From NCBI GenBank assembly GCA_036023115.1, contig JAYKKT010000064.1, positions 10,791,001 to 10,855,000 of the forward strand: a stretch of DNA of 64,000 bases. Direction: 5' to 3'. Positions 51,201 through 62,931 of the stretch are shown one piece after another. The stretch's first letter is position 1; every line of letters starts with the position of its first letter. The translations under genes and the position numbers were made by a program. This stretch comes from Brasenia schreberi (Eukaryota > Streptophyta > Magnoliopsida > Nymphaeales > Cabombaceae). The notes beneath the pieces are model-generated. The model made no database searches. It had not been told where the DNA came from and saw only the letters and a list, made by a program, of their open reading frames with translations.

Positions 51201-52276
51201 TTCTTTCCCATAATTTCATAGTATAGCTCATTAACTTGATACCTCGATAATTCGCACAATTTTGAATGTCTCCCTTATTCTTATATATGGGTATAAGTGT
51301 ACTTGCTCTCCATTCCTCGGGTATCTTTTGGTTTTTTCGTATTTCATTGAATAGTCTTGTGAGCCAAGTGATTCCTATTTCTCGTAGTATTTTCCAAACT
51401 TCTATAGGGTCCTACCGATTTACCACCTTTCATATGTTTAAGAGCCTCTTTGACTTCATTCTTTTGAATATGTAGTAGAAATTGTGGTTTATACACTTTT
51501 CTGATTTGGCTAAATCTCTTAAGCTAATACTAACATCTTTATTTTCATTAAAAAGATTATAGAAATAGTTTTTCCATCTATTTTTATATCATCATTTGCC
51601 ACTAGAATTTTTTCATCATCGTCTTTTATGCATCTAACATAATTAAGATCTTTAGTTTTCTTATCTCTAGCCCTAGCTATACTAAAAATATTTCTTTCAC
51701 CCTCTTTTGAGTTGAGTTTTTTATATAAGTCCTCCCAAATTTTAGCTTTTGCTTTACTAACAGCCTTTTTCGCTTCCTTCTTTGCTTTCTTATAAGCCTC
51801 TAAAGTTTCACTAGTTTTCTTAGCATAATGTAATTTGTAACATGCCCTCTTTGCCTTGATTTTATTTTGTACTACTTCACTCCACTACTAAGCTTGTTTT
51901 TGTGCCGGTACACCTCCCTTAGATACCCCTAACACATCTTTCACCACTTTCCTAATATGTATAGCCATATTGTTCCACATATCACAGGGTGTGCCAACAT
52001 AATTCCAAACATCTCCTTGTAGGACTTTCTGTTTAAATATATCTTCTTTATCGCTTTTGAGGTTCCACCATTTAGTTTGAATAGCTCGATGCACTCTTTT
52101 CTTCTTTGTCCATTTTTTTATTTGTAAATCCATAACTAAAAGTCGATGTTGGGTGGTTAAGCTTTCCCCTGGAATTACTTTACAATCTTTACAACACGCT
52201 CTATCCTTTTTTTACAAATAAAGTAATCAATTTGTGTTTGTGATAAGCCACTCTTATAAGTAATTAAATGTTCATC

Positions 52277-52882
52277 TCATTTTTTGAAGATTGTATTGAC
52301 TATAAAGAGATCAAATGCCATAGCAAAATTTAAAATCTCCATACCTTCCTCATTTATATCCCCAAAACCAAAGTTTCCATGAATCCCTTGATATCCTAGT
52401 GCCTCTTTACCGACATGTCCATTTAAATCTCCTCCTAAACAAATCATCTCCCTTTGTGGAATCTTTTGAAACACCTTATCTAACTCTTCCCAAAAAACAG
52501 TTTTTATACTATCTTCTAGTCCTACTTGGGGTGCGTAAGCACAAACTATATTCAAAACCTCTGCTCCTAACACTAATTTCAACGTCATGATTCGGTCACC
52601 ATATCGTTGTATGTCTATTACACTGTCCTTTAAATCTTTATTTATGATAATACCAACTCCGTTTCGAGCCTTTTCTTTACCTAAGTACCATAATTTAAAA
52701 CCTTTATCCTCTATCTCCTTTGCTTTTTCTCCAACCCATTTTGTCTCTTGTAAACATAGAATATGAATCTTTCTCCGAATCATAGTATCTACCACCTCCA
52801 TTAGCTTACTGGATAATGTTCCGATATTCCAAGAACCAATACGAATCTTATTATCTAGGACTAGCTTCCTTACCCCCCGCAT
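52277..52882 (-). pseudogene. RTE endonuclease domain, open for 201 codons
   Basis: The endonuclease/exonuclease/phosphatase fold nicks target DNA for target-primed reverse transcription. Visible motifs: GSWNIGTLSSK at the N-terminus (Asn), LCLQETKW (catalytic Glu) and GGDLNGHVG (catalytic Asp and Asn). A TGA after VNTIFKK, where a CGA codon is likely ancestral, cuts the frame. The following sequence (EHLITYKSG...QIDYF) continues the family downstream of it. Confidence 0.85.
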
Positions 52883-53249
52883 CCATCCATAATCAAAATG
52901 TGGAGACCATCTCTAAATTTTTTTTAGTACATTCGGGCGGCAATGTAGCGGGACTAACTTCTTTACCCACACTGGTCCATGATGTGAGAACCCTCTCTGC
53001 AATTGATTCACTACATTTAGGCAAAAATGTAGTGGCCATTGCTTACTTATTACTGCATTCGGGCTCTGCAGCACGTCGCTAGGCGGGGACGCCCCAAAGC
53101 AATGCTCATAATTTTTGTAATCCATGTTATAAAAATCCGATGAAGCTTTACGTTGGTTGTCGGAAGCCTAACACAACCCTCCTCCTTATCCGTACTTGGG
53201 ACCGGTAATGTATGGGTAATCCCTTACATGGGCCCGAGTTACAAGACAA

Positions 53250-55710
53250 TTCAAACATAAATTTAAACAACCCACTCAAATTTCTCTTTGATGTCATGTT
53301 TATTACTCTGACTAGGGTTCCCAATCTATGGTTCTTGGGCATATCTTTATCTTGATCATGGGATATACAGAAGCCTCTCCAAATGTCCAAATTGAAACAC
53401 GCAAGTGTAATTCAACCATGTCCCCTGTGCTTCTCAAGAGGCTGATGTGACTCTTTCCTGTTCAGCTTGATATGGTGATACTAATTTGATATCTTAATCT
53501 TGCAATGCTTGCAAGCCAAAGTTCAGCAAATCCATTTTCTTTTGGCATCATACATCTTGGCTCAAATAAAGTTTCCCTCTTGCCCAAATATTGTTTTTTT
53601 TATAGTAATTGAATCTTTTGGAAAATCCATTTAACGTTTGGAAAATCTCTTGCAACGCCAACCTCTCCATAGAGAGAAGAAAATGCAATTATTATTTTTA
53701 TTTTGAAAGTTATTATATTATGGCACCCAGAGAGTTAGCTCAACAACAAGGCTCTCTGATGCCGTTGCTGCTAGTGGGGAGCAGGGGTCTTCTCTCTCTA
53801 TATATATCATAATTTAACAACTATATATATATATCATAATTTAAAAGAACAGCTTAGAGCCACGTGAGTTGGGATCGATGTCTTTTTGGTAGCTACAAAC
53901 TTAATTTATGACACATAGTAGGCATGATTAGGGGTGAGCAGTAGGACCTTAAGAGTCAACCCGGCCATTGGCCTTTGGCCTTTGGCTAGGGCCAAGAGCT
54001 TCGCAACATTTTGGATCCTGAAACACCTGAATGGGCCCTGGGATAACTAAAGAGACATGGCTTTGTAAAATTATTTAATACCAACTTATAAAATAAACGC
54101 ATTTATTTTATATGTTAAAAGAATATAACCGGAATTTCTGGTTGAATGCTACGTACAACAGAAAATTAAATCCATCCTTAATATGTATTATATAATTATC
54201 TTTCTAAGACGGCAGTAGTGAGGCAATCAATACCATGTGAACATAAATATCATATAGTCAATTATATCAAAGATGCATTATATATAGAGAGAGAATCATG
54301 TCTACTATTGATGTTGTTAACTCATGTTTGACTATTACTTTCTTATAATACGATTGTTTTTCATTATTTTTAAAATATCTTTAAACTTTATAAATTATAC
54401 TTATGCTACTGAAAACAATGGTTAAACATGAATGAACAATATCACAATAGAATCCATTCTTTTATATATAAATGCAATATCTTATATTCAAACAGACAAT
54501 ATACGAACTCCCAAGATTTTGCCTCCAATTTACAATTGGACTTCACTCCGTTAGCCTCACAACCCTTCTCATTTCAGCTTAATGAAGACCACGGTACACT
54601 CAGGAATCGAATTAGTCACCTATAAGTGAGCGTTAGAGAGCTCTACCGGTGAGTTCCGTCTCTTTAGACACGGTCGGTTTGAAACCAGCCGGCAGTTTCA
54701 ACCAGAACAGATTTCAGCCAAGAATTGGCTGGAATGTGAACTGATTGATCAATCCGGACATCGAATCGAGACCACCAGGTTCGGTCCTCATAACACCTTT
54801 CATGGAATTCAAACTGACTAATCCAAACTGCTTGTTCCTTTTTTAAGGTTTTTCTAAGTTTTAAAATTTTGAATGATCTTTTCTAGTATCGAGCAGTTTA
54901 GGACTCAAACCGGAACCAGAACCAGTGATTCATGATCAAAACTAGAATTGAATCTATCCTACTTTGATTATGTTTCCTCGTTCCAAGGAAACTTAACGGG
55001 CTACTGATGCAAAAGTCTCTCTTTTATCTCTTGGTGTGGAAGTACTTTGGTACATGTTAGACAATATTGTGTTAGTTGATCTGCCTAAGAACCACAATCA
55101 CCATATTTGGAATCGAGAATTAACTTGAACCGATAGTTCCAGTATTTTTTTAAAAAAATTCATATTTTAAAATTTTAAATATTTTTCAATTCCGCCTTAG
55201 AACAATTGAAGTTAATATGAAATTTTTGGTCTTTTAAAATTTCATGCTTTAAGATGGTTAAAATGGAGAGATCGTCAAATACCTATATATAACAAGAAAA
55301 TACCACTGCAATTGAAAGGTAAATATTAATTGGTAAGTCTTGCAACGGATTGTATAAATTTTTTATCTACCAATATCGATACATCTAAAAGAATTTACTT
55401 GCAATATGAAGACATTGCTTACGAAACTAAGATAAAATTAAAGAGATGCACCATACAATTGAAAGACACCCTACCCGAGCTCCTTTGAAGGGTGAGAAAC
55501 TAAATGACAAACCCTTAAAAGAAGAAAGTCCCCAAAAGTTTCCAAAAGAAACTAGAGAAGTAATTCTTGTTTCCTTAAATGCAATTTGACAAGATACAAC
55601 AGCACAATATAGTAAGGAAAAAGGAAATCGTCGGAAAATCTTAGATTTCTACCAGCGATAGCAGCAAGGAATCCATGGAGCTTTACTATTTAGTATGAAA
55701 AAATGGTTCA
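53250..55710. other. Intergenic, no gene seen
   Basis: AACCGG-rich patches lie at 54665-54960 and 55110-55150. A SINE family 2 fragment is at 53721-53790. No exon was recognised. Confidence 0.4.
53721..53790 (+). mobile_element. SINE family 2 fragment
   Basis: GGCACCCAGAGAGTTAGCTC, CAACAACAAGG and TGCCGTTGCTGCTAGTGGGG align with the copies at 20766 and 55711. The 3' half after the B box is missing. Confidence 0.6.
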
Positions 55711-55820
55711 TTGGCACCCAAAGCGTTAGCCCAATGGCAGGGCGTTCTAGTGCAGTTGGTGGGGAGTTCGACTCTCAAAAGGTGCATGCATGTGTGTTAG
55801 GCTTCATACTTTTCTTGTAT
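55711..55820 (+). mobile_element. SINE family 2 copy
   Basis: GGCACCCAAAGCGTTAGCCC, CAATGGCAGGGCGTTCTAG (A box), GGGGAGTTCGACTCTCAAAA (B box), GGTGCATGCATGTGTGTTAG and a C/T-rich end. It runs straight into the RTE remnant that follows. Confidence 0.7.
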
Positions 55821-55995
55821 AATAACAACTAAGCCTTTTCTCATAAGATCTGCTATGTTGATTCTTTGTTTTAACTAAGTCTTTCCTTACACTAGATGAG
55901 ATTGACTACATGAATTCATTGTTTTTATAAAACCCAGTTAAAATAGTTAACTCAACACAAGCTAGATCTTTTTTTATTATTTTCTTCTATTAGTT
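55821..55995 (-). mobile_element. Degraded RTE 3' end, possibly two partial copies
   Basis: Starting AATAACAACTAAGCC, this repeats the end of the RTE element (AAGCCTTTTCTCATA..., ATTCTTTGTTTT), then begins again (ACTAAGTCTTTCC...ACTACATGAATTC) and continues into GTTAACTCAACACAAGCTAG, all counterparts of 49990-50110. The first copy may be a short truncated insertion into the second. Confidence 0.6.
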
Positions 55996-56931
55996 TTATA
56001 GTCTTGTAACAAAAAAAAGGCTTTCTTCTTGATTGGTGTGGACTTTGGTTGATCAGATTTGCTTGTGGCTCCCTCCCCCCCCTTCTATCAGAACTCCCTG
56101 CCATCTTGTGAGTCAAGTTTGTCTATTTTTTATAGGCAAGATGGGCTTGAGCAGACCCAATCAGATATATAAAAAATATTTACAAAAGAATACTGTAGGA
56201 AGTAACATAATCTTTTTTAATAAAGTATCCTAACGAATATACCTAGCAGTAAGTCCAAATCTGATATGAAAGAAATATGGAAACTATGGAAACAAGGATT
56301 CCGAAAATCCAAGCTTGTGGCCTTGAGACCTTCTTATTCTAGAATTTAATAGAGTATTATAATATTTGAATATAAAACTTATTTGTATTTCAAAGGGTTT
56401 AATGGTTTGTGTATTTAGGTCCACGCATATTTACAGAGCACTTAGTGTGCTTTGTATGTGCATTAAACTTTATCAACTTTCTAAGTTCGCTATAATTCAC
56501 GTGCTCAGTCCAGCTCAACTGAATAGTTCCAGCTGAGGTTGACAGAGCCCATCTTCAGAAGTAACTCAAATGACTCAAGTTCAATCGTGGAGAGCCAAGC
56601 TCGATCAAGCTAGAGCTTGGGCTCGGTTTGAGTCTCGTCAGTTTCGAGTTAAAAGCGGATCAACTAAAACTCAACCCATTTTTCTGTATGCTCTTTTCAG
56701 ACCAAAACAGCGACCCTGTTACATGTGCATATACAAGCACACACAAACACCGAAACTGCACAGGTGTATGCATGTAGACAACCAAAACCAGCAGTTTTGG
56801 TTCGGTTTGAGTCGCGCGGATCAACCAAAACTCGACCCATTTTTCGGTCTGCTCCTTTTCAATACCAAAACTGTGATGCTGTAACACGTGCCTATATATA
56901 TACATATATAGAAAGAGAAATTAGTCCATGC

Positions 56932-56962
<31 letters not shown>

Positions 56963-57649
56963 TCCATACTTTAATCTTTTTAAAGATTTCAATAGTTGAC
57001 CTGATGACCTGTCAAAAAGCAAAATGTATCATGTGCATTTACTGTACTTGTAAAAAAGTATAAGGTACCTTTTGTTTTTGAAATTTGAATTGCAAATGTC
57101 GATCTCGTTGATTGAATGGTTGATATTCTTGAGTATGTTTAAGCATGTAATAATGTGGATATGGACTATACTCTCAATAAATAGAGAGTAATTTGACTCT
57201 ACCTACCTCTAATGTTTGCCCATTCAAATTACAAGTTTAAAGCATGCCCAAATTCGTTTTGAAAATATTTTAAGGTGTTTAGAGATGCCCCTCTTTGGCA
57301 TTAATCCAAATTTATTTAGATAATGGCAAAAAAAAAACACTCCTTTAATTTTCTTTCCAGATTTATCTTGAGAGTATGGATTTTTCTCTCATTTCATAAC
57401 ATCTATTTTCTTGGATTTATTTTTGTGAAGGAGGGGATCTTAGCCAAAGGAGACTTTGACTAAAAAAAAGCACTAGTCTTAGGATGATCATGCATGGATG
57501 ACCCTTTGATGGACGTATGTATGCATGGTATGTGAGGTAAGTGTAGTGTGTATTTAGAGACCCATTCATGAGGTTCATGAGCTTGAGATGAAACCTATGA
57601 AGGTTGGCTGCCCCAAGTAAGATAGTCCCCATATTGTTCCCTTTGATGT
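55996..57649. other. Intergenic with imperfect duplication
   Basis: No gene. About 100 bp at 56622-56735 recurs at 56802-56900 in direct orientation (both contain ACCCATTTTTC and CCAAAAC blocks). The open frames there are built on that repeat. Confidence 0.4.
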
Positions 57650-58388
57650 TTCAGGTTTTTAAATTTTCTTTTCAAACGGGAACTCCTTTTTAGTTTCTAT
57701 AAAAAAAGACTTATAATTTCTTATATTTTCCCTCACTCGAGTTTTAATACCCACTACTTAGCAGAGGTTTTGTATGAAATTTTTGAATAACATTTCAAAA
57801 TTCAATTTCTCACACAACCAAGTCTAATTCTCAAACAAAATGAAATCCCAATAAGTATGTCTTATTCCTACTTTAGGATTTTAATGGAAAACCTTTCTCC
57901 ATTGGGATAAGTTGTGGGGATTTGAGAAAGAATTTACCACGATCCCTTCTGAAGCATCCCGTGGCATAAGTATTCCCTTTTCTTTTCTTTTTGAAAGACC
58001 TCTATATTAGAGGTTTTGTTTTTCTTTCTTTTCTTTTGATTTTATCAATTTTCATTTTTTTGGAGAGAAATGAAGTGGGGAATACAACTCATCCCTTTAG
58101 ATATTCGATTCAGCAAGTATATCCCATTTCCTAATAACACATATCATTTGAAAGTATTTTGCTATTTTGAACTAGGCCTCATTTTGTAAGTCTATTTTGT
58201 TATTTTGAACTAGGCCTCATTTTGTAAGCCAAAGATTTTTGAAATGTTACCAACTGATTTTGAAAACTTCACTTTTTGTAAAGCATCAATTCCCTAATTC
58301 GGGGTCACATAATCCATTTTGATCCTTCTCTCAAGAAATTCAAAGGAAACTCATTTTAAAATCTTTTAAAAAGAATTTAAAGAAAACC
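57650..58388. other. 3' flank of the Tat element, LTR boundary not found
   Basis: Lying past the integrase end on the minus strand, this should contain the 3' untranslated region, the polypurine tract and part of the 3' LTR. A purine-rich run on the minus strand at 57975-58060 is a candidate polypurine tract. A direct duplication of about 37 bp lies at 58155-58229. No TG...CA boundary could be fixed. Confidence 0.35.
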
Positions 58389-59537
58389 CTATACATAATA
58401 TTTTTTCAAGTATTGGGCATTTATAGGGTCTGCTAAATTTCTTCCATCAATATCCATCAACCAATATGAATTATTTGTGGTTGCCCCTCTTACAACATAG
58501 GGACCATCCCACTTGGGATGCCACTTACCAAGTTGATGTGAGCCAAAATGGTGGATAGCTTTTAAAACAAGGTCTCCCACTTTGAAGTGACGCACCTTCA
58601 TATGCTTTTCATAATGTCGGGTTATCCTTTGCCGATAAGCGTATGCATGATCCATGGCAAGGAGCCTTTTCTTATCAAATAGGTCAAGCTCAGTCATCCT
58701 ACCTTGTTGTAGGGTCTCTACGGGCAAATCGAGTGCAAGAGATGTATGAAATGAATGTAATTTGGTATGAATGGAAAATATGACATTGGTACCATAGACC
58801 AACTCGAATGGTGTGGCATTTGTGGGTGTGTGGATGGAAGTTCTATAAGCCCATAAGGCTTCATCTACCTTCTCATGCCATTTCCTACCATTTTCTAAAG
58901 CTTTCTCAATGATGCTTATGAGGGTTTTGTTTGTGGCTTCGACTTGACCGTTTCCTTGAGGGTAGTAAGGCGATGAGAAGTGTTAGTAATGTCATAGGTC
59001 TTACATAACTTTTCCACCACCTCATTTTTGAATGAGGTGTCATTTATCCGACACTAGGTCTCTTGGAACTCCAAATTGAGCTAAGATATTTTTCTTAATG
59101 AATTCCACTACATGTTGTCCTTGGACATTAGTTAAGGAGGTAGCTTCAACCTATTTGAAAAAATACTCAATGGCTCCTAAAATAAACATATGTCCATTGG
59201 ATGCAGTGGGAGAGATTGGTCCTATGATATCAAATGCCCACTTGGTGAAGGGATATGGACTCATAATGGAATGCAATGCGGATGATGGAACATGAATGAC
59301 ATTTTCATGCACTTGACATTGATGACACTTCCTAACATAGTTATGACAATCTTGCTTCAAGGTGGACAAAAAATAACCTACTCTAAGTATTTTCATAGCC
59401 ATCATGTTTGCATTGATATGACCTCCACATTCCCCATCGTGGAACTCATGCATAATGGTCCTATTCTCATTAAGATCGACACATCTCAACAAGATGCTGG
59501 TAAAACTTTTTTTATAAAGAACCCCTCTCAAAATCAC
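58389..59537 (-). pseudogene. Tat element integrase
   Basis: The N-terminal zinc finger is complete (HEFHDGECGGH, then CHNYVRKCHQCQ). KWAFDIIGPI gives the first catalytic Asp. At about 59040 VPRDLVSD leads into the second Asp region, where an extra base shifts the frame. The C-terminal domain (58389-58802) ends with HPKWDGPYVV, the usual GPF/Y-type module, and stops at 58389. Confidence 0.88.
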
Positions 59538-59889
59538 ATATCGGGTTAAAATTTTTTAAATAAAAGCCTTGTTTTTAAAGGAAGCAAATTCAAGAAATCC
59601 TCTATTTTTTAAAAAGTTTTTAATGTCTTGAAGCCAAGGTTTTTTATTTGAATTTTTGTCATTTTGGCAAATCTCTAAATCATGGGTAGATGGAGTGGGC
59701 AAATGAAGGATCTCCAAGGATCGAGTTTCCATAGTGGGGTTGATTCTTAGAGATGACTCTAAAGAGGAGAGAGAGTATGCTATGGTGTTGTCCTCTTTAC
59801 CTATGTGAGTGAGTGTGCATAATTTGAAAGAATCAACCAACTGAGTAGCTAATTCGTAGTGTGGAATGAGCTTTTCATTTTTGACTTGC

Positions 59890-60110
59890 CAAATTTTAAA
59901 ACTTTATGCCCCTAGAGTTTTCAAAACTTTTAGGCCTTGTATGAGTGCCTCATATTCAACCACATTATTTGAGCATGAAAAATCTAGTCGGAATACCATT
60001 GGGATTTCTCCCTTTTTCAGGGGATATGAGAATGATTCCCATGCCTGCCCCTTGTTGATTCTTTGCCTCATCAAAGTACATTTTCTATACTTGATCTTCA
60101 TTACCACAAT
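59890..60110 (-). pseudogene. Second, archaeal-type RNase H (aRNH)
   Basis: Two frames are needed. MYFDEAKNQQGAGMGIILIS gives the first strand pair with catalytic Asp, and after a shift FRLDFSCSNNVVEYEALIQG supplies the NN-x-x-EYEAL block with catalytic Glu. This duplicated RNase H is characteristic of Tat elements among plant Ty3/gypsy lineages. Confidence 0.8.
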
Positions 60111-60789
60111 TTGATAAAACATGGTTTTGCAATTCATTTGCAAAGATGCCTTTATCGGGCATTTCATCAAGTATGGGATATGTATCTTCAAGGAGTAATT
60201 CAGCCATATGATCGGCTAGGGCTTTTCCCTTAATGGAGTTTTGGTGATGAAATTTCATATCATACTCTATTAAGAGGAGCTTCCATTTACCTAGCCTACC
60301 CGTTAGCATAGGTTTTTTAAAGAGGTGCTTGATAGGGTCAAGTTTATACACTATCCAAATTTCATGATCTAGGAAATAATATCTAAATTTTTGGTAAGCC
60401 CATACCGAGGCGAAGCATGTTTTTTCCATGGCTTGATAATTTCTTTCATATGCCAATAGAGTTTTTGAAATATAGTAAATAACATACTTCTTAAGACTAT
60501 CATCCTCATATTGAGTAAGTAAGGCACCCAATGCATTCGTATGAATGAAAATATAGAGCAATAAAGGTTTTTCTTGCTTTGGAGGTTTTAAAATTAGAGG
60601 ATTTTCCAAATAAGTTTTCAATCTTTCAAAAGCTTTTTGGCAATCAGAATCCCAATCAAATTTCACCCCTTTTCTCAAAAGCCTATTGAAAGGTTCACAT
60701 CTTGTTGCTAAGTTAGAGATAAATCTCCTAATCGCTTGGAGTTGACCTTGGAGGCTTCGAATTTGGGTCAAGTTGGAGGGTGGATGCAT
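60085..60789 (-). pseudogene. Tat element connection and RNase H domain
   Basis: It includes SLQGQLQAIRRFISNLATRC and FDWDSDCQKAFERLKTYL (end of RT), then LLLYIFIHTNALGALLTQ, the start of RNase H, and YSKTLL-like, NYQAMEKTCFASVWAYQKFR and WKLLLIEYDMKF. The position of the first catalytic Asp in the Y-x-x-V-S-D pattern is Thr, so the nuclease is probably inactive. Confidence 0.85.
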
Positions 60790-60969
60790 GTCTATGATAG
60801 CTCAACACTTAGAGCGATCGACCTTTATGCCCCTTTGGCTAACCATGAACCCTAAGAGTTGTTTCGATTCTACTCCAAAAACACATTTTTGAGGGTTTAG
60901 TTTCATTTTATAAAGCCTAAGACTTTCGAAAACCTTTTGCAAAGATTCTATGTGTGTGCATCAGGTTTT

Positions 60970-61512
60970 TTATTTTACTAAAAGATCATCCACATATACT
61001 TCCAAGATCTCATGAATTTGATAATGGAAAATAGTAGTCATGGCTCTTTGGTATGTGGCACCGGTATTTTTCAAACCAAAAGGCATAATCGTGTAGCAGT
61101 ATATGCCCCAAGGTGTAGTAAAAGCAGTTTTAGCCTGGTCTTTTTGTGCTGGCTTGATTTGATTATAACCCGAGTAGTCATCCATGAAAAAAAATATTTC
61201 ATGATTTGCAGTGCTATCCACTATCAAATCAATATTTGGAAGTAAAAAATTATCTTTTGGAGTGACTTTATTCAGATTTCTAAAATCGATGCAAATATGA
61301 ATTTTTTCATTGGATTTTCGAACTATAACAATATTTAAAAGCTCTTCGAAACCCTCTTTTACTTGGAAGTGAACATTGGGATGGATTTTCCTAAGCTTTT
61401 GTTTTACGGATTTTGCATTTGGTTCTAGAGGTAGATGATTGTCTATCATTCTAGGGTCTAAACCAGGCATGTCTTCATAGGTCCATGCAAACACATCTAT
61501 GTACGATTTCAA
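60970..61512 (-). pseudogene. Tat element reverse transcriptase
   Basis: 180 open codons contain DVFAWTYEDMPGLDP, HICIDFRNLNKVTPKDNFLL, FFFMDDYSGYNQI (first catalytic Asp), TAFTTPWGIYCYTIMPFGLK and YVDDLLVK (catalytic pair). The three catalytic aspartates are intact. The frame closes just after YVDD at a TAA. Confidence 0.9.
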
Positions 61513-62099
61513 AAAAGTAATGAATTATGCATTTTCATGCTCATGCAAACAAACACCTATTTTGACACACTTTGGGTTAGACTCACTCCCTAAATTGACC
61601 TCTAAGAAATCCCCTCCTACAGAATTTAAAGGTTTTTTCAAGTCAAGGGTTCTATGAAATTCGAGAATCTCGGATGCTTGATCATCCTCATTGATGAGGG
61701 GATCTTCCTCCTTACTTTGATAACTCTCAAGTGCTTTGATTTCTAGGAAAGTGTCATGCAAGAGAAAATGGTTATGTACAAGAGAATTATTTACAATGGC
61801 ATGAGACGATTTGGGTGAGAATGTACATGGATTTTGTCAAAACCAATTTTAGAATTTGTACACGATTTTGAAAACTGTTATTTTTGGAATTTTCAACTTT
61901 TTCAATTTGTTTAGATTTTTCCAAACGAATGCTAGAAGGATGAACGTAAAAGACTTTCTTTTTGGAAATTTCAGATTTTCAAATGTTTTCGGGTTCTGAA
62001 AGTTTTCTAAATTTTTTTGGTTTTTTCAAATATATAATTTTTTGGATTTTTTTCAAAAAAAGGGGTCTTCCATCAAACATACAAAGAAAACACCATGAA

Positions 62100-62312
62100 T
62101 TAGACTCCAAACAAGAGGTTTAGGCCATAGGTTTCAGTTTTAGTTGGCTTTAGGTCACCCTTGACCCAATCAATCTTAAATGGTAGCTTAAGGGGTATGG
62201 ATGGGGTGTATCCTAAGCCATGTCGACCCAAGTTAGGTAGAGGAAAGAAGAGTTCTAATCTATCTTGGTTCTTGGCTCCTAGACCCTTGTATGGTGCATA
62301 CCCCATGTTCAA
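62100..62312 (-). pseudogene. G-patch-like motif between protease and RT
   Basis: MGYAPYKGLGAKNQ and GRHGLGYTPS reproduce the spaced-glycine pattern of G-patch domains, which bind nucleic acid or activate helicases. Similar motifs are present at this place in some plant Ty3/gypsy polyproteins and at the protease end of betaretroviruses. Function here is unproven. Confidence 0.6.
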
Positions 62313-62683
62313 TAACAGATTCCAAGGTTTTTTAAGTTTTGATAAAGAGGATGACCTTGGAATAGTGTATCATCAATGATATAATTATACACTTGAGTGT
62401 TCTTCGGTGCGCCTAGGAGGTGTAAGGCTTGGGTGGTGAAAGGTTTTGGCTTCCTTAGGACACACACGACCCTAGGGATGGAGGACTTGGGTAGTTTAGG
62501 AGTTCCTAGGAGAAGAACGACCTTAGGAGGGTGTGACTTAGGCTCTCCTAAGAGGTGGACGACTTTGGGTGAGTTAGGCATCTCCATGGCCCTCTCTACC
62601 TCACTTGATGGATCACTTGATAGGCAAGAGAAATTTTGTATTTCCTTAAGATGTGGGTTGTCTTCTCCAAAAACTATCACCAC
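62309..62683 (-). pseudogene. Linker with degenerate PKVV-LLG-PK repeats
   Basis: After FGEDNPHLKEIQ (end of the protease extension), the frame contains about four diverged repeats with the core PKVVHLLGEPK / PKVVLLLGTPK / PRVVCVLRKPK / ALHLLGAPK. The DNA shows a matching tandem unit of about 50 bp from 62405 to 62580. I know of no function for it. Confidence 0.6.
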
Positions 62684-62931
62684 TTTGTTATCCCATGAAA
62701 ATTTTAGGTATTTGTGGAAGGTTGAAGGGGCGGCTCAGAGGGAATGTATTCAAGGCCTCCCTAACAACAAGTTGTAATGGGGTTTATGTCTAGGACATGA
62801 AATAACCCTATGTATGGGATTTTGCCAACTTTCATGGGTAACTCTATGGAGCCTAAGGGATGAAATGAGTTGTCAACGTATCCTGTGATGACAATGAGAC
62901 TTGGTTCAAGCCTAGATAGGGGTACTCCTAT

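Larger units (their letters stand above)
49972..53249 (-). mobile_element. Near full-length RTE-type LINE with 15-bp target duplication
   Basis: The element (about 49987-53234, 3.25 kb) is inverted relative to +. CGAGTTACAAGACAA flanks it at 49972-49986 and 53235-53249, an exact target-site duplication. Along the element come a 5' leader (53234-52890), an AP-type endonuclease, a linker, reverse transcriptase, a C-terminal region, and the 3' end CATGTAGCCGACCCC with a GTT-repeat tail. Length, single ORF layout and the trinucleotide tail fit the RTE clade, whose plant copies are often annotated 'craniofacial development protein 2-like'. Several stops and shifts mean it cannot move by itself, but the intact duplication suggests a fairly recent insertion. 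Confidence 0.92.
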
